A stretch of 64,000 nucleotides of DNA. It comes from Acetanaerobacterium elongatum. GTDB lineage: Bacteria; Bacillota; Clostridia; Oscillospirales; Ruminococcaceae. This document shows positions 17,912 to 26,221 of this stretch, piece by piece. Numbering within the stretch: the first letter of the stretch is position 1; every line of letters begins with the position of its first letter. A model generated the notes under the pieces. It was not told where the DNA came from and did no database searches. It was given only the letters and a program-made list of their open reading frames with translations. Both the position numbers and the translations under genes were made by a program. Location of the stretch: NCBI RefSeq assembly GCF_900103835.1, contig NZ_FNID01000003.1, forward strand, positions 1 to 64,000, given 5' to 3'.

Positions 17912-18586
17912 TTAATAGCCGAGCTCTTCCCCCACCAGAATCACCTTTATGCGGTCTTTATTGCGCTGATAGCTGCACACCACATAGTTGCAGCAGATAC
18001 GCCCGGCGCCTTTGCACCCCGCCGTCATACCGTTATCGCCCTGCGAAAGGCTTACGCATTCGCCCTTTATGGCACAGTAGGTATCGCACGAAAGCCGGAT
18101 GGCATTGGCGGGCGCCGCGGTGCTTTTTACACGCGCAATCGCCTCTTCAAGGTTGCGGACAATCTTGTTGCAGCCCACCACCATAATCACCTGCTTCGGC
18201 CCGTACAGAATAGCGGGGGTGCGGTTGCTGGTGCCGTCTACATTAAACAGCTCACCTTCCATGGTTACGGCGTTGGAGCTGCAAAGATAGGAGTCGGCAA
18301 AAAAGGCCTTGCGGTGTATTTCTTCCTTCTGCTCGGGTGTGATGCCTTGTGCGTCTCGGTCAAGATAGTTGTAGTGCCCGCTGCGCAGAAGGTCGATTAC
18401 CCCTACTTCCCGAAGGCTCATTGAGCCGCCGTTGGAAACGGTGTCGCCCTCATGCAGCAGCTCCTTCACCCTGGCAAGCGCCGATGCCTTATCGGGCACA
18501 TAGCAAGCCGCGATATTATTCTCTTTCAGTGCCTTGATGGTTTGCTCAATCCTAAGGTCTAAAGCCTTTTTTGCATGCTGATCCAT
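17912..18586 (-). CDS. LUD-domain protein (LutC/YkgG-like)
   Basis: A cytosolic protein of 224 residues. The N-terminal helical part precedes the LUD core: VSNGGSMSLREVGVIDLL near residue 51, a YNYLDRDAQ segment, SNAVTMEGELFNVDG and VIMVVGCNKIVRNLEEAIARV, all typical of the lactate-utilisation LutC superfamily (DUF162). The C-terminus adds six or more Cys (CDTYCAIKGEC, CKGAGRICCNYVVC), which could bind an iron-sulfur cluster. No lutA or lutB is next to it. It ends the unit that starts at 21235, so its partners here are the DUF975 and degenerate-enzyme genes. Confidence 0.85.
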   Translation of the reverse strand: MDQHAKKALDLRIEQTIKALKENNIAACYVPDKASALARVKELLHEGDTVSNGGSMSLREVGVIDLLRSGHYNYLDRDAQGITPEQKEEIHRKAFFADSYLCSSNAVTMEGELFNVDGTSNRTPAILYGPKQVIMVVGCNKIVRNLEEAIARVKSTAAPANAIRLSCDTYCAIKGECVSLSQGDNGMTAGCKGAGRICCNYVVCSYQRNKDRIKVILVGEELGY

Positions 18587-18612
18587 TCTTACTTCATCCT
18601 TTCAACAATTTC

Positions 18613-19527
18613 TTAATATTCCTCTTCCCCTGTTTGCGGGTAAGGGGCGGGTATTTCCTGCTCCCAAGGCTGCGGTGCCGGTTGCCCTGCGTCATTATCA
18701 GCCATTCTGCCCCGCTCAATGGTAAAGCGTGCAAAGATGGCAAGTGTGCTCTCCGCATAAGGGAACGCGTATAGCGCAGGCAGCACCAACAGCGAGGCCA
18801 GTGCCCACAGCATAAACGAAAGCAGAAGCAAAACGAGCCTGCCCGCACTGCCGTGCATATAGCGCACCGAGGTTTTTACCGCCTGCCGCACCCTAAGCTG
18901 AGCATTCTGTGCAAACAGGTAGGGCGCCAGAAAGTACCGTGTGATAATCACCAAGGCAAACACCAGGCCAAGTACCGCCAGCAGCACCCCAACCGCTACG
19001 CTCAGGGTTCCCAGCAGCCTGCCGTTGGGAACATTCAGTTTTGCGGTGAGCAAAGCGCCGCCGGTTGCGGAAAGCAGCGCCCCCGGCAGGATGAGCACAT
19101 ACAGCCAGAAGAAGGAGCGCAGGCAGATATCCAACAACAGCAGCAGTGATTTAAAATACAGCTTTGCCCCGGAGTAATAATGAAATATCGCCGAAAGCTC
19201 GGCATTATCACCGCCTGAGAGACCGAAAAACCATGCCTTTACCCCCATCACCAGCGGCGCCATTACCGCAAAGGCCAGTATCAGAAAGCCTGCGGTCACC
19301 GAAATACTGACGGGGGATGCAATAGGAAGGTTGCCGAGCAGCCCCGGAAGGTTCAGCGCACTCTTCACCGAGGCGGATACCCCCGAAAGCTCCAGCACCG
19401 TCTGGGTGATTACCTCCAGGGTTTTAAACAGCAGGGCCACGCTGAACAGGATTAGGGTTGCCACCGCCCCGCGCGCAAGGTTGCCCTTTAAAAGCAGGCG
19501 CGCGTTCCGCTTCATCTGTAAAATCAT
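18613..19527 (-). CDS. DUF975-like integral membrane protein
   Basis: A polytopic membrane protein of 304 residues with about six hydrophobic segments (near residues 18-38, 75-105, 130-155, 165-195 and 225-255). The N-terminus MKRNARLLLKGNLARG and the C-terminal PALYAFPYAESTLAIFARF fit the DUF975 family of Firmicutes. A polar Pro/Glu-rich tail follows. Function is unknown. It starts 53 bases after the LeuB-like gene. GGAG nine bases upstream supports the ATG at 19527. Confidence 0.75.
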   Translation of the reverse strand: MILQMKRNARLLLKGNLARGAVATLILFSVALLFKTLEVITQTVLELSGVSASVKSALNLPGLLGNLPIASPVSISVTAGFLILAFAVMAPLVMGVKAWFFGLSGGDNAELSAIFHYYSGAKLYFKSLLLLLDICLRSFFWLYVLILPGALLSATGGALLTAKLNVPNGRLLGTLSVAVGVLLAVLGLVFALVIITRYFLAPYLFAQNAQLRVRQAVKTSVRYMHGSAGRLVLLLLSFMLWALASLLVLPALYAFPYAESTLAIFARFTIERGRMADNDAGQPAPQPWEQEIPAPYPQTGEEEY

Positions 19528-19579
19528 CTGTTAATACTCCATTCTCGGCCTTGGCACAAGAACGCAAGGCCGAAGTAAT

Positions 19580-20641
19580 TCATAGTAATGTCAGCCGCTC
19601 TCTGATTCTTTTGAGGATGAGCTCCCCTGTCTCGGCGGTGCCTGACGCGGGCAGCAGTTCCCCCTTGGCCTGCGCGGCCTTCAAACGTCCGGTATAATCA
19701 ATAACCGCCTGCTCAATAAGCATCGCCGCCTGCGGCATCTCGAAGGAGTAGCGGAAGATCATGCCCGCCGCGAGGATAGCGGAAAGCGGGCTTACTGTGT
19801 TTTTGCCTGCAAGCTCCTCTTTTGTTGGCATCACCGGCTCATATACCCCAAGCTTGGAATAGCCAAGGCTTGCGCAGGCCAGCACCTCGTCCGCTCCCGC
19901 CAGCGCCCCGGCCTCGGCACCCAGTATGCTGCCGAACAGGTTGGCGGTAAGCAGCACGTCAAACCGCGCGGGGTTCTGCACCAGCTGCCCGGCAGCCTCC
20001 TCCACCGTCAGGTGATCCAGTGTCACCTCGGGGAAGGCTTCGGCCACCTTAGTGACCGTGGCGCGCCACAGCCGGGAGCTTTCCAGCACATGGGCCATGT
20101 CCACCGAGGTTACCAGCTTACGCCGCTTCTGGGCAAGCTCAAAGGCGTGCTTTGCCACGCGCTCCACCTCACCCGCGGTATAGATCTCGGTATCATAGGC
20201 AGCGTCGGCCTCTTCCGCCTTGGTGTAGCCGCGCTCCCCGTAAAAGATGCCGCCGCTCAGCTCCCGCACCAGCAGCAGCTCGGTTTTCTCACCCTCCGGC
20301 AATACCGGCAGGCGAATCGGGCGCAGGTTGGAGTAAAGCCCCAGCTTTGCCCGCAGGCTTAATACACCCGCCTCCGGCCTGAGGTGCGGCGGCAGCTCGC
20401 GCGAGCGCTTATCGCCCACCGGCCCCAGCAGCACCGCGTTTGCGGCACGGCACCGCTGCGCCGCTCGGCTGGAAAACGGCGTGCCCTCTTTTAAATAGGC
20501 GGTATACCCGATCTCCTCGAAGGCAAGCTCCAGCTCCACCCCCTCAATCCGGCATACCTCCTGCAGCACCCGAACCGCCTGAGCGCAGACCTCCGGCCCA
20601 ACACCGTCACCCGGCAGCACCACAACGCTCAGCTTGCTCAT
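19580..20641 (-). CDS. LeuB-like dehydrogenase homologue lacking catalytic residues
   Basis: This 353-residue protein is clearly of the isopropylmalate/isocitrate dehydrogenase family: LPGDGVGPEV at 9, LRPEAGVLSLR at 87, RELSGGIFYGE at 126, TSVDMAHVLESSRLWR at 178, and FDVLLTANLFG at 227. Yet the catalytic Lys of VDKANV is Met182, the metal-binding Asp positions read Glu214, Ser238 and Ala242, and the NAD-loop GSAPDIAGK reads MPTKEELAGK. True LeuB activity is therefore unlikely. The frame is full length and well translated, so it looks like a repurposed paralogue rather than a pseudogene. No leuA, leuC or leuD is nearby. It follows a phosphatase homologue that has also lost its active site. 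Confidence 0.85.
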   Translation of the reverse strand: MSKLSVVVLPGDGVGPEVCAQAVRVLQEVCRIEGVELELAFEEIGYTAYLKEGTPFSSRAAQRCRAANAVLLGPVGDKRSRELPPHLRPEAGVLSLRAKLGLYSNLRPIRLPVLPEGEKTELLLVRELSGGIFYGERGYTKAEEADAAYDTEIYTAGEVERVAKHAFELAQKRRKLVTSVDMAHVLESSRLWRATVTKVAEAFPEVTLDHLTVEEAAGQLVQNPARFDVLLTANLFGSILGAEAGALAGADEVLACASLGYSKLGVYEPVMPTKEELAGKNTVSPLSAILAAGMIFRYSFEMPQAAMLIEQAVIDYTGRLKAAQAKGELLPASGTAETGELILKRIRERLTLL

Positions 20642-20704
20642 TTCTCTATCCTACCCTTTCTGTCTATCCCAAGGATAAACCAAGCTAAAAAACAGTTTGT
20701 CTGC

Positions 20705-21235
20705 TCAGCCTTCAACCGTTCCCTCGTCCAGCAGGCTTTCGGCATAATCCAGATAGGCCTCGTCATCGGCATACTCGCTTACCGCCGAAGACAGAACGGT
20801 ATCATAAAGCTCCAGCTTCTCGCAACGCATCCACAACGCCGCATCGGTAAGCAGCGTATAGCCCCTGCCGGGCTGCAGCCTCCACTCCTCCTCCGGCCGC
20901 TCGGGCAGCGCACAGGCAGTAAGTATCTGCATAAGAACCCCGCTGTCCGCAACCACAGCCGCCTCGGCGAAGCCAATGCTCATCATCTCCTGCAGCATAG
21001 CCTTTACCGCATAAACCGCCCCTTCCTTAGGCTGCGAAAAGGGCAGCAAAAAATCGGCCCGCTGCGCAAGCAGGTTTGGGTAAAGGATCTCCGCCGTCTG
21101 TTCGCAGCTCTTTAGCGGGGCAAAATATACCTTTGCGGGGTGGGGGTACAAGCCCTCTTCCGCTGCCTCGGCCAGCTGGGTCGTTGCTTCGGGTGTCTCC
21201 GCCGGGCAGATTAAATGCAGTCGATAGGTTATCAT
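20705..21235 (-). CDS. Histidine-phosphatase-fold protein lacking the catalytic residues
   Basis: Residues 1-150 follow the phosphoglycerate-mutase/histidine-phosphatase pattern of Clostridia step by step, but the key positions are changed. The nucleophile motif LIRHGET reads LICPAET (residues 8-14), the Arg of SPLKRC-x-QTAEIL reads Ser43, and the second catalytic His of VTHGGV reads Asp97 in VADSGV. The flanking QTAEILYP and GYTLLTDAALWMR segments are well kept. ATG 21235 has AAAGGA upstream; an in-frame extension to 21367 lacks homology. It is first in the unit with the LeuB-like gene 64 bases downstream. Confidence 0.8.
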   Translation of the reverse strand: MITYRLHLICPAETPEATTQLAEAAEEGLYPHPAKVYFAPLKSCEQTAEILYPNLLAQRADFLLPFSQPKEGAVYAVKAMLQEMMSIGFAEAAVVADSGVLMQILTACALPERPEEEWRLQPGRGYTLLTDAALWMRCEKLELYDTVLSSAVSEYADDEAYLDYAESLLDEGTVEG

Positions 21236-21557
21236 AAAATTTCTGTCCTTTCTCTCGGGCTTTACGCAAGTAAGAGAGAACGTAAAACCAATCATTAAAG
21301 TATCATGATGCGGTTGAGGCTGAAGGCACATACGGGCAATCGTTCCGCAAACCGCATTCGTATACATCGTAAAGCATGATTATTTTTAAATGATAAACTG
21401 ATGTTAAATCCCCTTTTCACATCTTTTACATAGAAGCCGGAACCTATTTCATCATTTTCACAGCGGCATTTTCTACAAATCCCTTTAGCATCTATTTGTC
21501 ATTATGCCGTTTTATAAAAGAAAGCGTAGAATTTATTAATATTTTGTAGATTTGCGC

Positions 21558-21586
21558 TTTACAAAAGGTAGGCAATATACTATAAT
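21558..21586 (+). promoter_or_regulatory. Strong promoter for the XRE regulator
   Basis: TTTACA (21558-21563), 17 bases, then TATAAT (21581-21586), about 115 bases ahead of the ATG at 21702. The rest of 21236-21701 is AT-rich and without a gene. Confidence 0.7.
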
Positions 21587-21701
21587 TTACGTTACGTTAT
21601 ACGCTGATTTCTGCGGTTGTTCGAAATATTTCGCAATAATACAGTCTGAAAATGAGCGGTAGCCTAAAAGATTACGGAATCATCATCGGGGAGGAATCGG
21701 C

Positions 21702-22412
21702 ATGAGTTCAGATTTTCCGCGCATTCTGACATTGCTGCGTAAAGAAAAGGGAATCACACAGAAGGATGCTGCAACTGCGCTGGATATCTCGCAGGCACTG
21801 CTTTCGCATTACGAGAAGGGCATCCGTGAATGCGGGCTGGACTTTTTAGTAAAGTGCGCGAAATACTATGAGGTTTCGTGCGACTACCTGCTGGGGCTTT
21901 CACCCGATCGAACCGGAACCACCATTACCGTGGATGAGATTCCCGAACCGGAGCTCATGGGCAAGGAGAACACCTATCGCGGAAGTATTCTGCCCACCTT
22001 AAGTAAAAAGCTGATTGCAAACTCACTGAATATATTATTTGATCTCTTGCAAAAAAACCCGAACAATGCGCTGATTACCGAGGTTTCGTCGTTTTTAATG
22101 CTGGCGGTGTACCGTATGTTCCGCGTAATCTATTCCTCGAACCCCAAGAATCAGGACAGTATGTTCACCGTGCCCAAGTACCTTTCGCAGGGCTATGCCT
22201 CATCGGCAATGAGCCTTTGCGAGGCCAGGGCGGCGGCACTGCTAAACGGTGAAAAGGTAGAGGGGCTTACCCCCGTAAAGGATAACTCCTGCTACGCTAT
22301 GACCTCTCAGTCGTTAAGCGCCTCTTACCCGCTTTTTGCCTCCTCGCTTTTTAACCTTATTCAGAACAGCGAGGCCAAAATCGGGTACCAGGACCAGAAG
22401 GGAAAGAAATAG
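21702..22412 (+). CDS. XRE-family transcriptional regulator
   Basis: Residues 6-65 are a Cro/C1-type helix-turn-helix: ILTLLRKEKGITQKDAATALDISQ with the recognition helix QALLSHYEKGIREC, then YYEVSCDYLLGLS. The remaining 170 residues are a helical domain with no recognised motif, probably for dimerisation or ligand sensing. GGGGAGG lies seven bases before the ATG. It is divergent from the pseudo-enzyme operon across a 466-base AT-rich region and could regulate it. Free-standing regulators of this shape are common in Clostridia; the target is unknown. Confidence 0.85.
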   Translation: MSSDFPRILTLLRKEKGITQKDAATALDISQALLSHYEKGIRECGLDFLVKCAKYYEVSCDYLLGLSPDRTGTTITVDEIPEPELMGKENTYRGSILPTLSKKLIANSLNILFDLLQKNPNNALITEVSSFLMLAVYRMFRVIYSSNPKNQDSMFTVPKYLSQGYASSAMSLCEARAAALLNGEKVEGLTPVKDNSCYAMTSQSLSASYPLFASSLFNLIQNSEAKIGYQDQKGKK

Positions 22413-22529
22413 TATCTGCCAAGCGCTGATTATTCAACCTTTATCTTATCACCTTTTTGGTATAAAATAAAGTGAAAATCACCTTGATTAAGTATTGACG
22501 GAAAACGAAGCCCAATACAATCTCATACC

Positions 22530-22567
22530 ACAAACAGCCAGCCTTCGTTCAGGCTGGCTGTTTTATG
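22530..22567. terminator. Terminator after the XRE gene
   Basis: AACAGCCAGCC and GGCTGGCTGTT pair over an eight-base loop, followed by TTATG on the plus strand; the minus-strand side is also A-rich, so it may serve the permease gene that ends at 22635. Confidence 0.75.
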
Positions 22568-22634
22568 TTTGGGGTATTATTGGACCTGCGGCTGCCCGCC
22601 GCCTGCAATATGCATTTAAACATTCATCGTATTT

Positions 22635-23264
22635 CTACAGTTCCTTTTTTGCATAAATTCGGCACGAAGCTAAATACGAAATACCCAGCAACGCTATAAC
22701 CACAAACGGCGACAGTATAACCATAATTTTTGCCGTATTGTCGTCTATTTCGGGCTTAAAGCCGGTTTGCGCAATCACCACCCCCAGTATTGTGGGCACT
22801 ACAAACACCGCAATCATCATCAGTCTTGCCTTCTCCACCCCGAATTTGTAGACAAGCGGCAGCAGGATGCTGATAATTACCAGCGCGGCACCCAACGCTC
22901 CAAGCCCGCCGATAATAAGCTCCTGCGACAAGACCTCTCCCTTAATCATATAGATGATGGTTGTAAAGATAACGGATAACAGGGTTCCTGCACAGGCAAA
23001 AATGAGTGTGGCCGCGTATTTTGAAAACACCATATCGTTTCGCATAACAGGCATGGAAAGCGCGTAGGCATCCCACTTCGCGGCATTATCGTAGGCAAAG
23101 GTGGTAATGGTCATCATAACAAAAAACAGCGGGGTCATAAACAGCAGGTAGGCGCCGCCATCCTTTTGCAGAAAACCGAATATGGAATAAAACACAAGCA
23201 ACAGCAGCATGGTTCGGGTGTAGCGTTTGGAAATCAGAAAATCCTTTACAATCAGTCCTAACAA
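22635..23264 (-). CDS. ABC-2 type transporter permease
   Basis: A 209-residue membrane protein with about six hydrophobic segments. The opening MLGLIVKDFLISKRYTRTML and the FAYDNAAKWDAYALSMPV segment are typical of small ABC-2 permeases next to GntR (YtrA-type) operons. The last gene of the three-gene unit, it starts 67 bases after the ATPase stop. Probably dimerises and pairs with the ATPase at 23332 to export a lipid, peptide or antibiotic; the substrate cannot be read from sequence. Confidence 0.88.
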   Translation of the reverse strand: MLGLIVKDFLISKRYTRTMLLLLVFYSIFGFLQKDGGAYLLFMTPLFFVMMTITTFAYDNAAKWDAYALSMPVMRNDMVFSKYAATLIFACAGTLLSVIFTTIIYMIKGEVLSQELIIGGLGALGAALVIISILLPLVYKFGVEKARLMMIAVFVVPTILGVVIAQTGFKPEIDDNTAKIMVILSPFVVIALLGISYLASCRIYAKKEL

Positions 23265-23331
23265 AATAGGTCACCTCTTAAATTAAATTGAATACTTTTC
23301 AGAAAGCAATCCTTTACAATCAGCCCCCGCA

Positions 23332-24201
23332 TCAGCGGTCACCTCTTACATAGAACAGCATAATGTCCTCAAGCGTAGCGTTGTCGACGGTCAAGCCCGG
23401 GTACCTGCGCTGCACCTCGGCCTTGTTGGCGGTAAGCGCCTCACAGCTGAAGCCGTTGTTGCGCACACTCACGATATCACGCTTATCCAGCCTCTCTAAA
23501 TCCCCCGCGCCGCACTTGATAACCCCATGGTTTTCAAGCAGGGTGTCCTTGCCCTCGCTGAGCACAATCTCGCCCTTATGAATAAAGGTGATGTAGTCGG
23601 CTACCTTCTCAAGGTCGCTGGTAATGTGGGAGGACATTAAAATGGAGTGCTGCTCATCCTGAATAAAGTCAAAGAACACATCCAGTATCTCGCTGCGCAC
23701 AACCGGGTCCAGCCCGCTGGTGGCCTCGTCTAGGATTAAAAACCTTGGGTGGTGGGCAAGCGCGGCGGCGATGGAAAGCTTCATCTTCATGCCGCGGGAG
23801 TATTCCTTCACCGTTTTATCCTTGGGCAGGGCGAACTTATGGATGTAGCTCTCGTACAGCCCGTTATCCCAGCTGCCTTTGTAAATCTTACCCATGATGA
23901 CCGCAATATTGGGGGCTGTAAGGGTTTCGTGAAAGCAGCTTTCATCCAGCACCACGCCAAGCTGCTCCTTGATGGCCCTCTCCTCCTTGATGTTATCCAT
24001 GCCGAATATCTTAATACTGCCCGCATCGCGGCGGATGAGGTTGAGAATCAGCTTGAGGGTGGTGGTTTTGCCGGCGCCGTTTTCGCCGATCAGCCCCATA
24101 ATACAGCCCTGCGGCACCGAAAAGCTTATGTTATTCAGGCGAAAGCCGCTGTAGCCCTTGCTTAAGCCTGTAATCTCAAGATTGTTTTGCTCTGCTGACA
24201 T
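23332..24201 (-). CDS. ABC transporter ATP-binding protein
   Basis: A 289-residue ATPase. Walker A is GLIGENGAGKTTTLK near residue 40, the signature is EYSRGMKMKLSIAAAL (SRGM in place of SGGQ, as in many ABC-2 drug or lantibiotic ATPases), Walker B is FLILDEATSGLD, and the switch His is in LMSSHITSD. The C-terminal 70 residues form the usual extra domain of this class. It sits between the GntR regulator and the permease. Confidence 0.93.
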   Translation of the reverse strand: MSAEQNNLEITGLSKGYSGFRLNNISFSVPQGCIMGLIGENGAGKTTTLKLILNLIRRDAGSIKIFGMDNIKEERAIKEQLGVVLDESCFHETLTAPNIAVIMGKIYKGSWDNGLYESYIHKFALPKDKTVKEYSRGMKMKLSIAAALAHHPRFLILDEATSGLDPVVRSEILDVFFDFIQDEQHSILMSSHITSDLEKVADYITFIHKGEIVLSEGKDTLLENHGVIKCGAGDLERLDKRDIVSVRNNGFSCEALTANKAEVQRRYPGLTVDNATLEDIMLFYVRGDR

Positions 24202-24249
24202 AATAGATTCATTCCCTTCATAGTTTACGGTTATTAGTGTTTAGCCGTA

Positions 24250-24636
24250 TTAATCGTCTCCGTATAAACAGGTTAACGCGTCGCTTAGCTCCTTTAAGGT
24301 TACGCCGCAGCTCTTTGCGGCCGTAACCGCTTTTCCAAGATGCCCCTCGATGATTTTAAGCTGCTCCTCGCGGATGAGCTCGGTGTTCTTGCTTGCCACA
24401 AAGCTGCCCTTGCCGGTAAACGAGGTGATGAACCCCTCCCGCTCCAGCTCCTCGTAGGCGCGCTTGGTGGTGATGACACTGATGCGCAGCTCCTTTGCGA
24501 GCAGCCGCATCGAGGGCAGCGCGTCCCCCTCGTGCAGGGCGCCGGTTAGAATCATGTTCTTCACCTGTGTAACAATCTGCTCGTAGATGGGTATATCCCC
24601 CGAATTGCTGATGATAATCTCCAACCGCTGAATCAT
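24250..24636 (-). CDS. YtrA-type GntR transcriptional regulator
   Basis: A short GntR protein of 128 residues: ISNSGDIPIYEQIVTQVKNMI, the winged helix with MRLLAKELRISVITTKRAYEELEREGFI, and GKGSFVA, followed by a small helical tail with no ligand domain. This size is typical of the YtrA subfamily, which represses its own ABC operon. The ATG at 24636 is close to its AAAGGG; a TTG at 24624 is an alternative. A perfect 20-bp palindrome over its own -10 box supports autoregulation. Confidence 0.9.
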   Translation of the reverse strand: MIQRLEIIISNSGDIPIYEQIVTQVKNMILTGALHEGDALPSMRLLAKELRISVITTKRAYEELEREGFITSFTGKGSFVASKNTELIREEQLKIIEGHLGKAVTAAKSCGVTLKELSDALTCLYGDD

Positions 24637-24697
24637 CCCTTTCCCGTAACGCCATTTGATGGGGCTTCCCAAAAATTCCGGTTGCTTATATTGTATA

Positions 24698-24740
24698 TAT
24701 ATTGTATATACAATATACTGTTTATATTCATATTTGTCAA
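24698..24740 (-). promoter_or_regulatory. Promoter with 20-bp palindromic operator for the GntR/ABC operon
   Basis: The minus strand has TTGACA (24735-24740), 17 bases, and TATATT (24712-24717). A perfect palindrome TATATTGTATATACAATATA occupies 24698-24717 and so covers the -10 box, the expected site for the YtrA-type repressor encoded just downstream. Confidence 0.75.
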
Positions 24741-24793
24741 GAAAAAAAGTGCGGCAAAATGTACCGCACTTTTACAATCTATTTATCTAATTT

Positions 24794-25327
24794 CTACAAT
24801 AGCTTTTCATATACCTTTGAATAAATTAGCTTGCCGCCTATACGCTCCGACTTCATCAGGTCGATGCTGTTTACCCTTACTTTCAGCGGCTCGGTTTCCC
24901 GCGAAAACGCCTCCATATTAAACCCTTGCGGCATCACAAGCTCGCGTGCTAGGGTAAGGTGCGGCTTGTAGGCCCGCGTTTCAATCGCAAAACCGCTTTG
25001 AAGCAGCCGCTCGCACAGCTGATGATAAACAGAGCTCAGCTGCTCGGTCTTATCGGCACCTACCCACAGTATATCGCCGCCCTCTCGCTTAAACGAACCA
25101 ACCCCGCTTAAACGCAGATCAAACGGCTTTTCGGCTACCCTATCCATCGCAAGCTTGATATCCTGCAGCTTGTGGGGGCCCACCTCACCGATAAAAACAA
25201 CGGTCAGGTGCAGGTTTTCGCGGCAGGTGAAGCTGCCCTTTACGGCAGTTTCCCTCAGCCTTTCCATGGGCTCACAAAGCTTGTCCTTTACGGTGTCATC
25301 AAAGTTTATTGCGGTAAATAAGCGCAT
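24794..25327 (-). CDS. thpR: RNA 2',3'-cyclic phosphodiesterase
   Basis: LigT/2H-phosphoesterase of 177 residues. The two catalytic H-x-T-x motifs are HLTV near residue 41 and HLTL near residue 125, the defining pair of the family, which opens 2',3'-cyclic phosphate ends of RNA. The N-terminus MRLFTAINFDD is typical. It stands alone between the GntR operon and a small gene, with a terminator-rich spacer upstream. Confidence 0.93.
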   Translation of the reverse strand: MRLFTAINFDDTVKDKLCEPMERLRETAVKGSFTCRENLHLTVVFIGEVGPHKLQDIKLAMDRVAEKPFDLRLSGVGSFKREGGDILWVGADKTEQLSSVYHQLCERLLQSGFAIETRAYKPHLTLARELVMPQGFNMEAFSRETEPLKVRVNSIDLMKSERIGGKLIYSKVYEKLL

Positions 25328-25470
25328 GCTTCCACCCCTAAAGCCATATTAATCCCTGTTACATTATAGCAACTTATTTGTCGAACCGCAACGAAAGCTT
25401 TACACCTTGTTTACCGAAATTTTAAGCTTCACAATCAAAGCCACCAGGTATACTGGCGGTTTTGATTATA

Positions 25471-25497
25471 AAAAAGCCTGCATAACGCAGGCTTTTC
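25471..25497. terminator. Terminator of the 56-residue gene
   Basis: AAAAGCCTGC and GCAGGCTTTT pair across a short loop, directly after the stop of the minus-strand gene 25500-25670. Another imperfect hairpin (about 25439-25459) lies beyond it. Confidence 0.75.
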
Positions 25498-25499
25498 GG

Positions 25500-25670
25500 T
25501 TATTTGTCGCCCTGTACCAGGTTCTCAGCGTAACGGTACAGCGCGTCGGCTGAATGGATATTGTTGCCGCGCTCGCGGATGGTCTCCTGAACGTAATCGG
25601 GCAGGGAATGGAAGAAGTGGTCCAGCTCGGTATCCTGCGCCAACAGCTGGTTAAGCGTTATATGGGACAT
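25500..25670 (-). CDS. Small conserved-looking protein, 56 residues
   Basis: Begins MSHITLNQLLAQDTELDHFF, has LPDYVQETIRERGNNIHSAD in the middle, and ends AENLVQGDK. It has AAGGAG eight bases upstream of the ATG and a terminator right after the stop, so it is a real single-gene unit. It is acidic, helical and without signal or membrane segment. Small proteins with a similar PDYVQE and RG-x-NIHS-x-D pattern are common in Clostridia; their function is not known. Confidence 0.75.
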   Translation of the reverse strand: MSHITLNQLLAQDTELDHFFHSLPDYVQETIRERGNNIHSADALYRYAENLVQGDK

Positions 25671-25741
25671 ATCATCGGCTCCTTATTATATTGATTTTCT
25701 TCCTTAGCTTAAACAGTTTAATCCGAAAAATACATCCGGCT

Positions 25742-26221
25742 TTATCGGTTCAGCAGCCACGTTGCAAGGTTTAAATACCCCGCAAACAGCAGCCACAGGA
25801 TGTAGGGTAGCATTAAATACCCCGCCGTCTTGCTGATGCGAAAAAAATAGAAGGTCGTTGCCAGCACCAGCACAATAAGCAGAACCAGCCAAGCAAAAGA
25901 GAACAGCCGCCACTCAAGGGTAAAGTAAAACACCGGCCACAGCACATTTACCACAAGTTGAGCGCCATACAGCACAAGCGCCCGGCCCTTATAGACCGAT
26001 TCCGAGGCCGAAATCAAGTAAGCCGCAATGCCCATGCACAGATACAACACCGTCCACACCACCGGAAAAACCCAACCCGGCGGCGAAAGGGGCGGTTTTT
26101 TTATGCTTTGATACAGCTGCATGCTGCCGCTGGTGAGGATGCCCGAAAGGCCGCCCGCAACCAGCGGAATAAGTAGGCTGATAACAAGCGGCTTTAGGCG
26201 GATTACGGCCGATTTACCCAT
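25742..26221 (-). CDS. tspO: TspO/MBR family membrane protein
   Basis: A five-helix membrane protein of 159 residues. The family signature is clear: PPLSPPGWVFPVVWTVLYL around residue 43, a GAQLVVNVLWPVFYF helix, and a final LWLLFAGYLNLATWLLNR helix. TspO proteins bind porphyrins and other hydrophobic ligands. The start at 26221 has AGGAAAGAAG upstream; an in-frame extension to 26305 is not supported. It is divergent from the surface-fibre cluster. Confidence 0.94.
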   Translation of the reverse strand: MGKSAVIRLKPLVISLLIPLVAGGLSGILTSGSMQLYQSIKKPPLSPPGWVFPVVWTVLYLCMGIAAYLISASESVYKGRALVLYGAQLVVNVLWPVFYFTLEWRLFSFAWLVLLIVLVLATTFYFFRISKTAGYLMLPYILWLLFAGYLNLATWLLNR

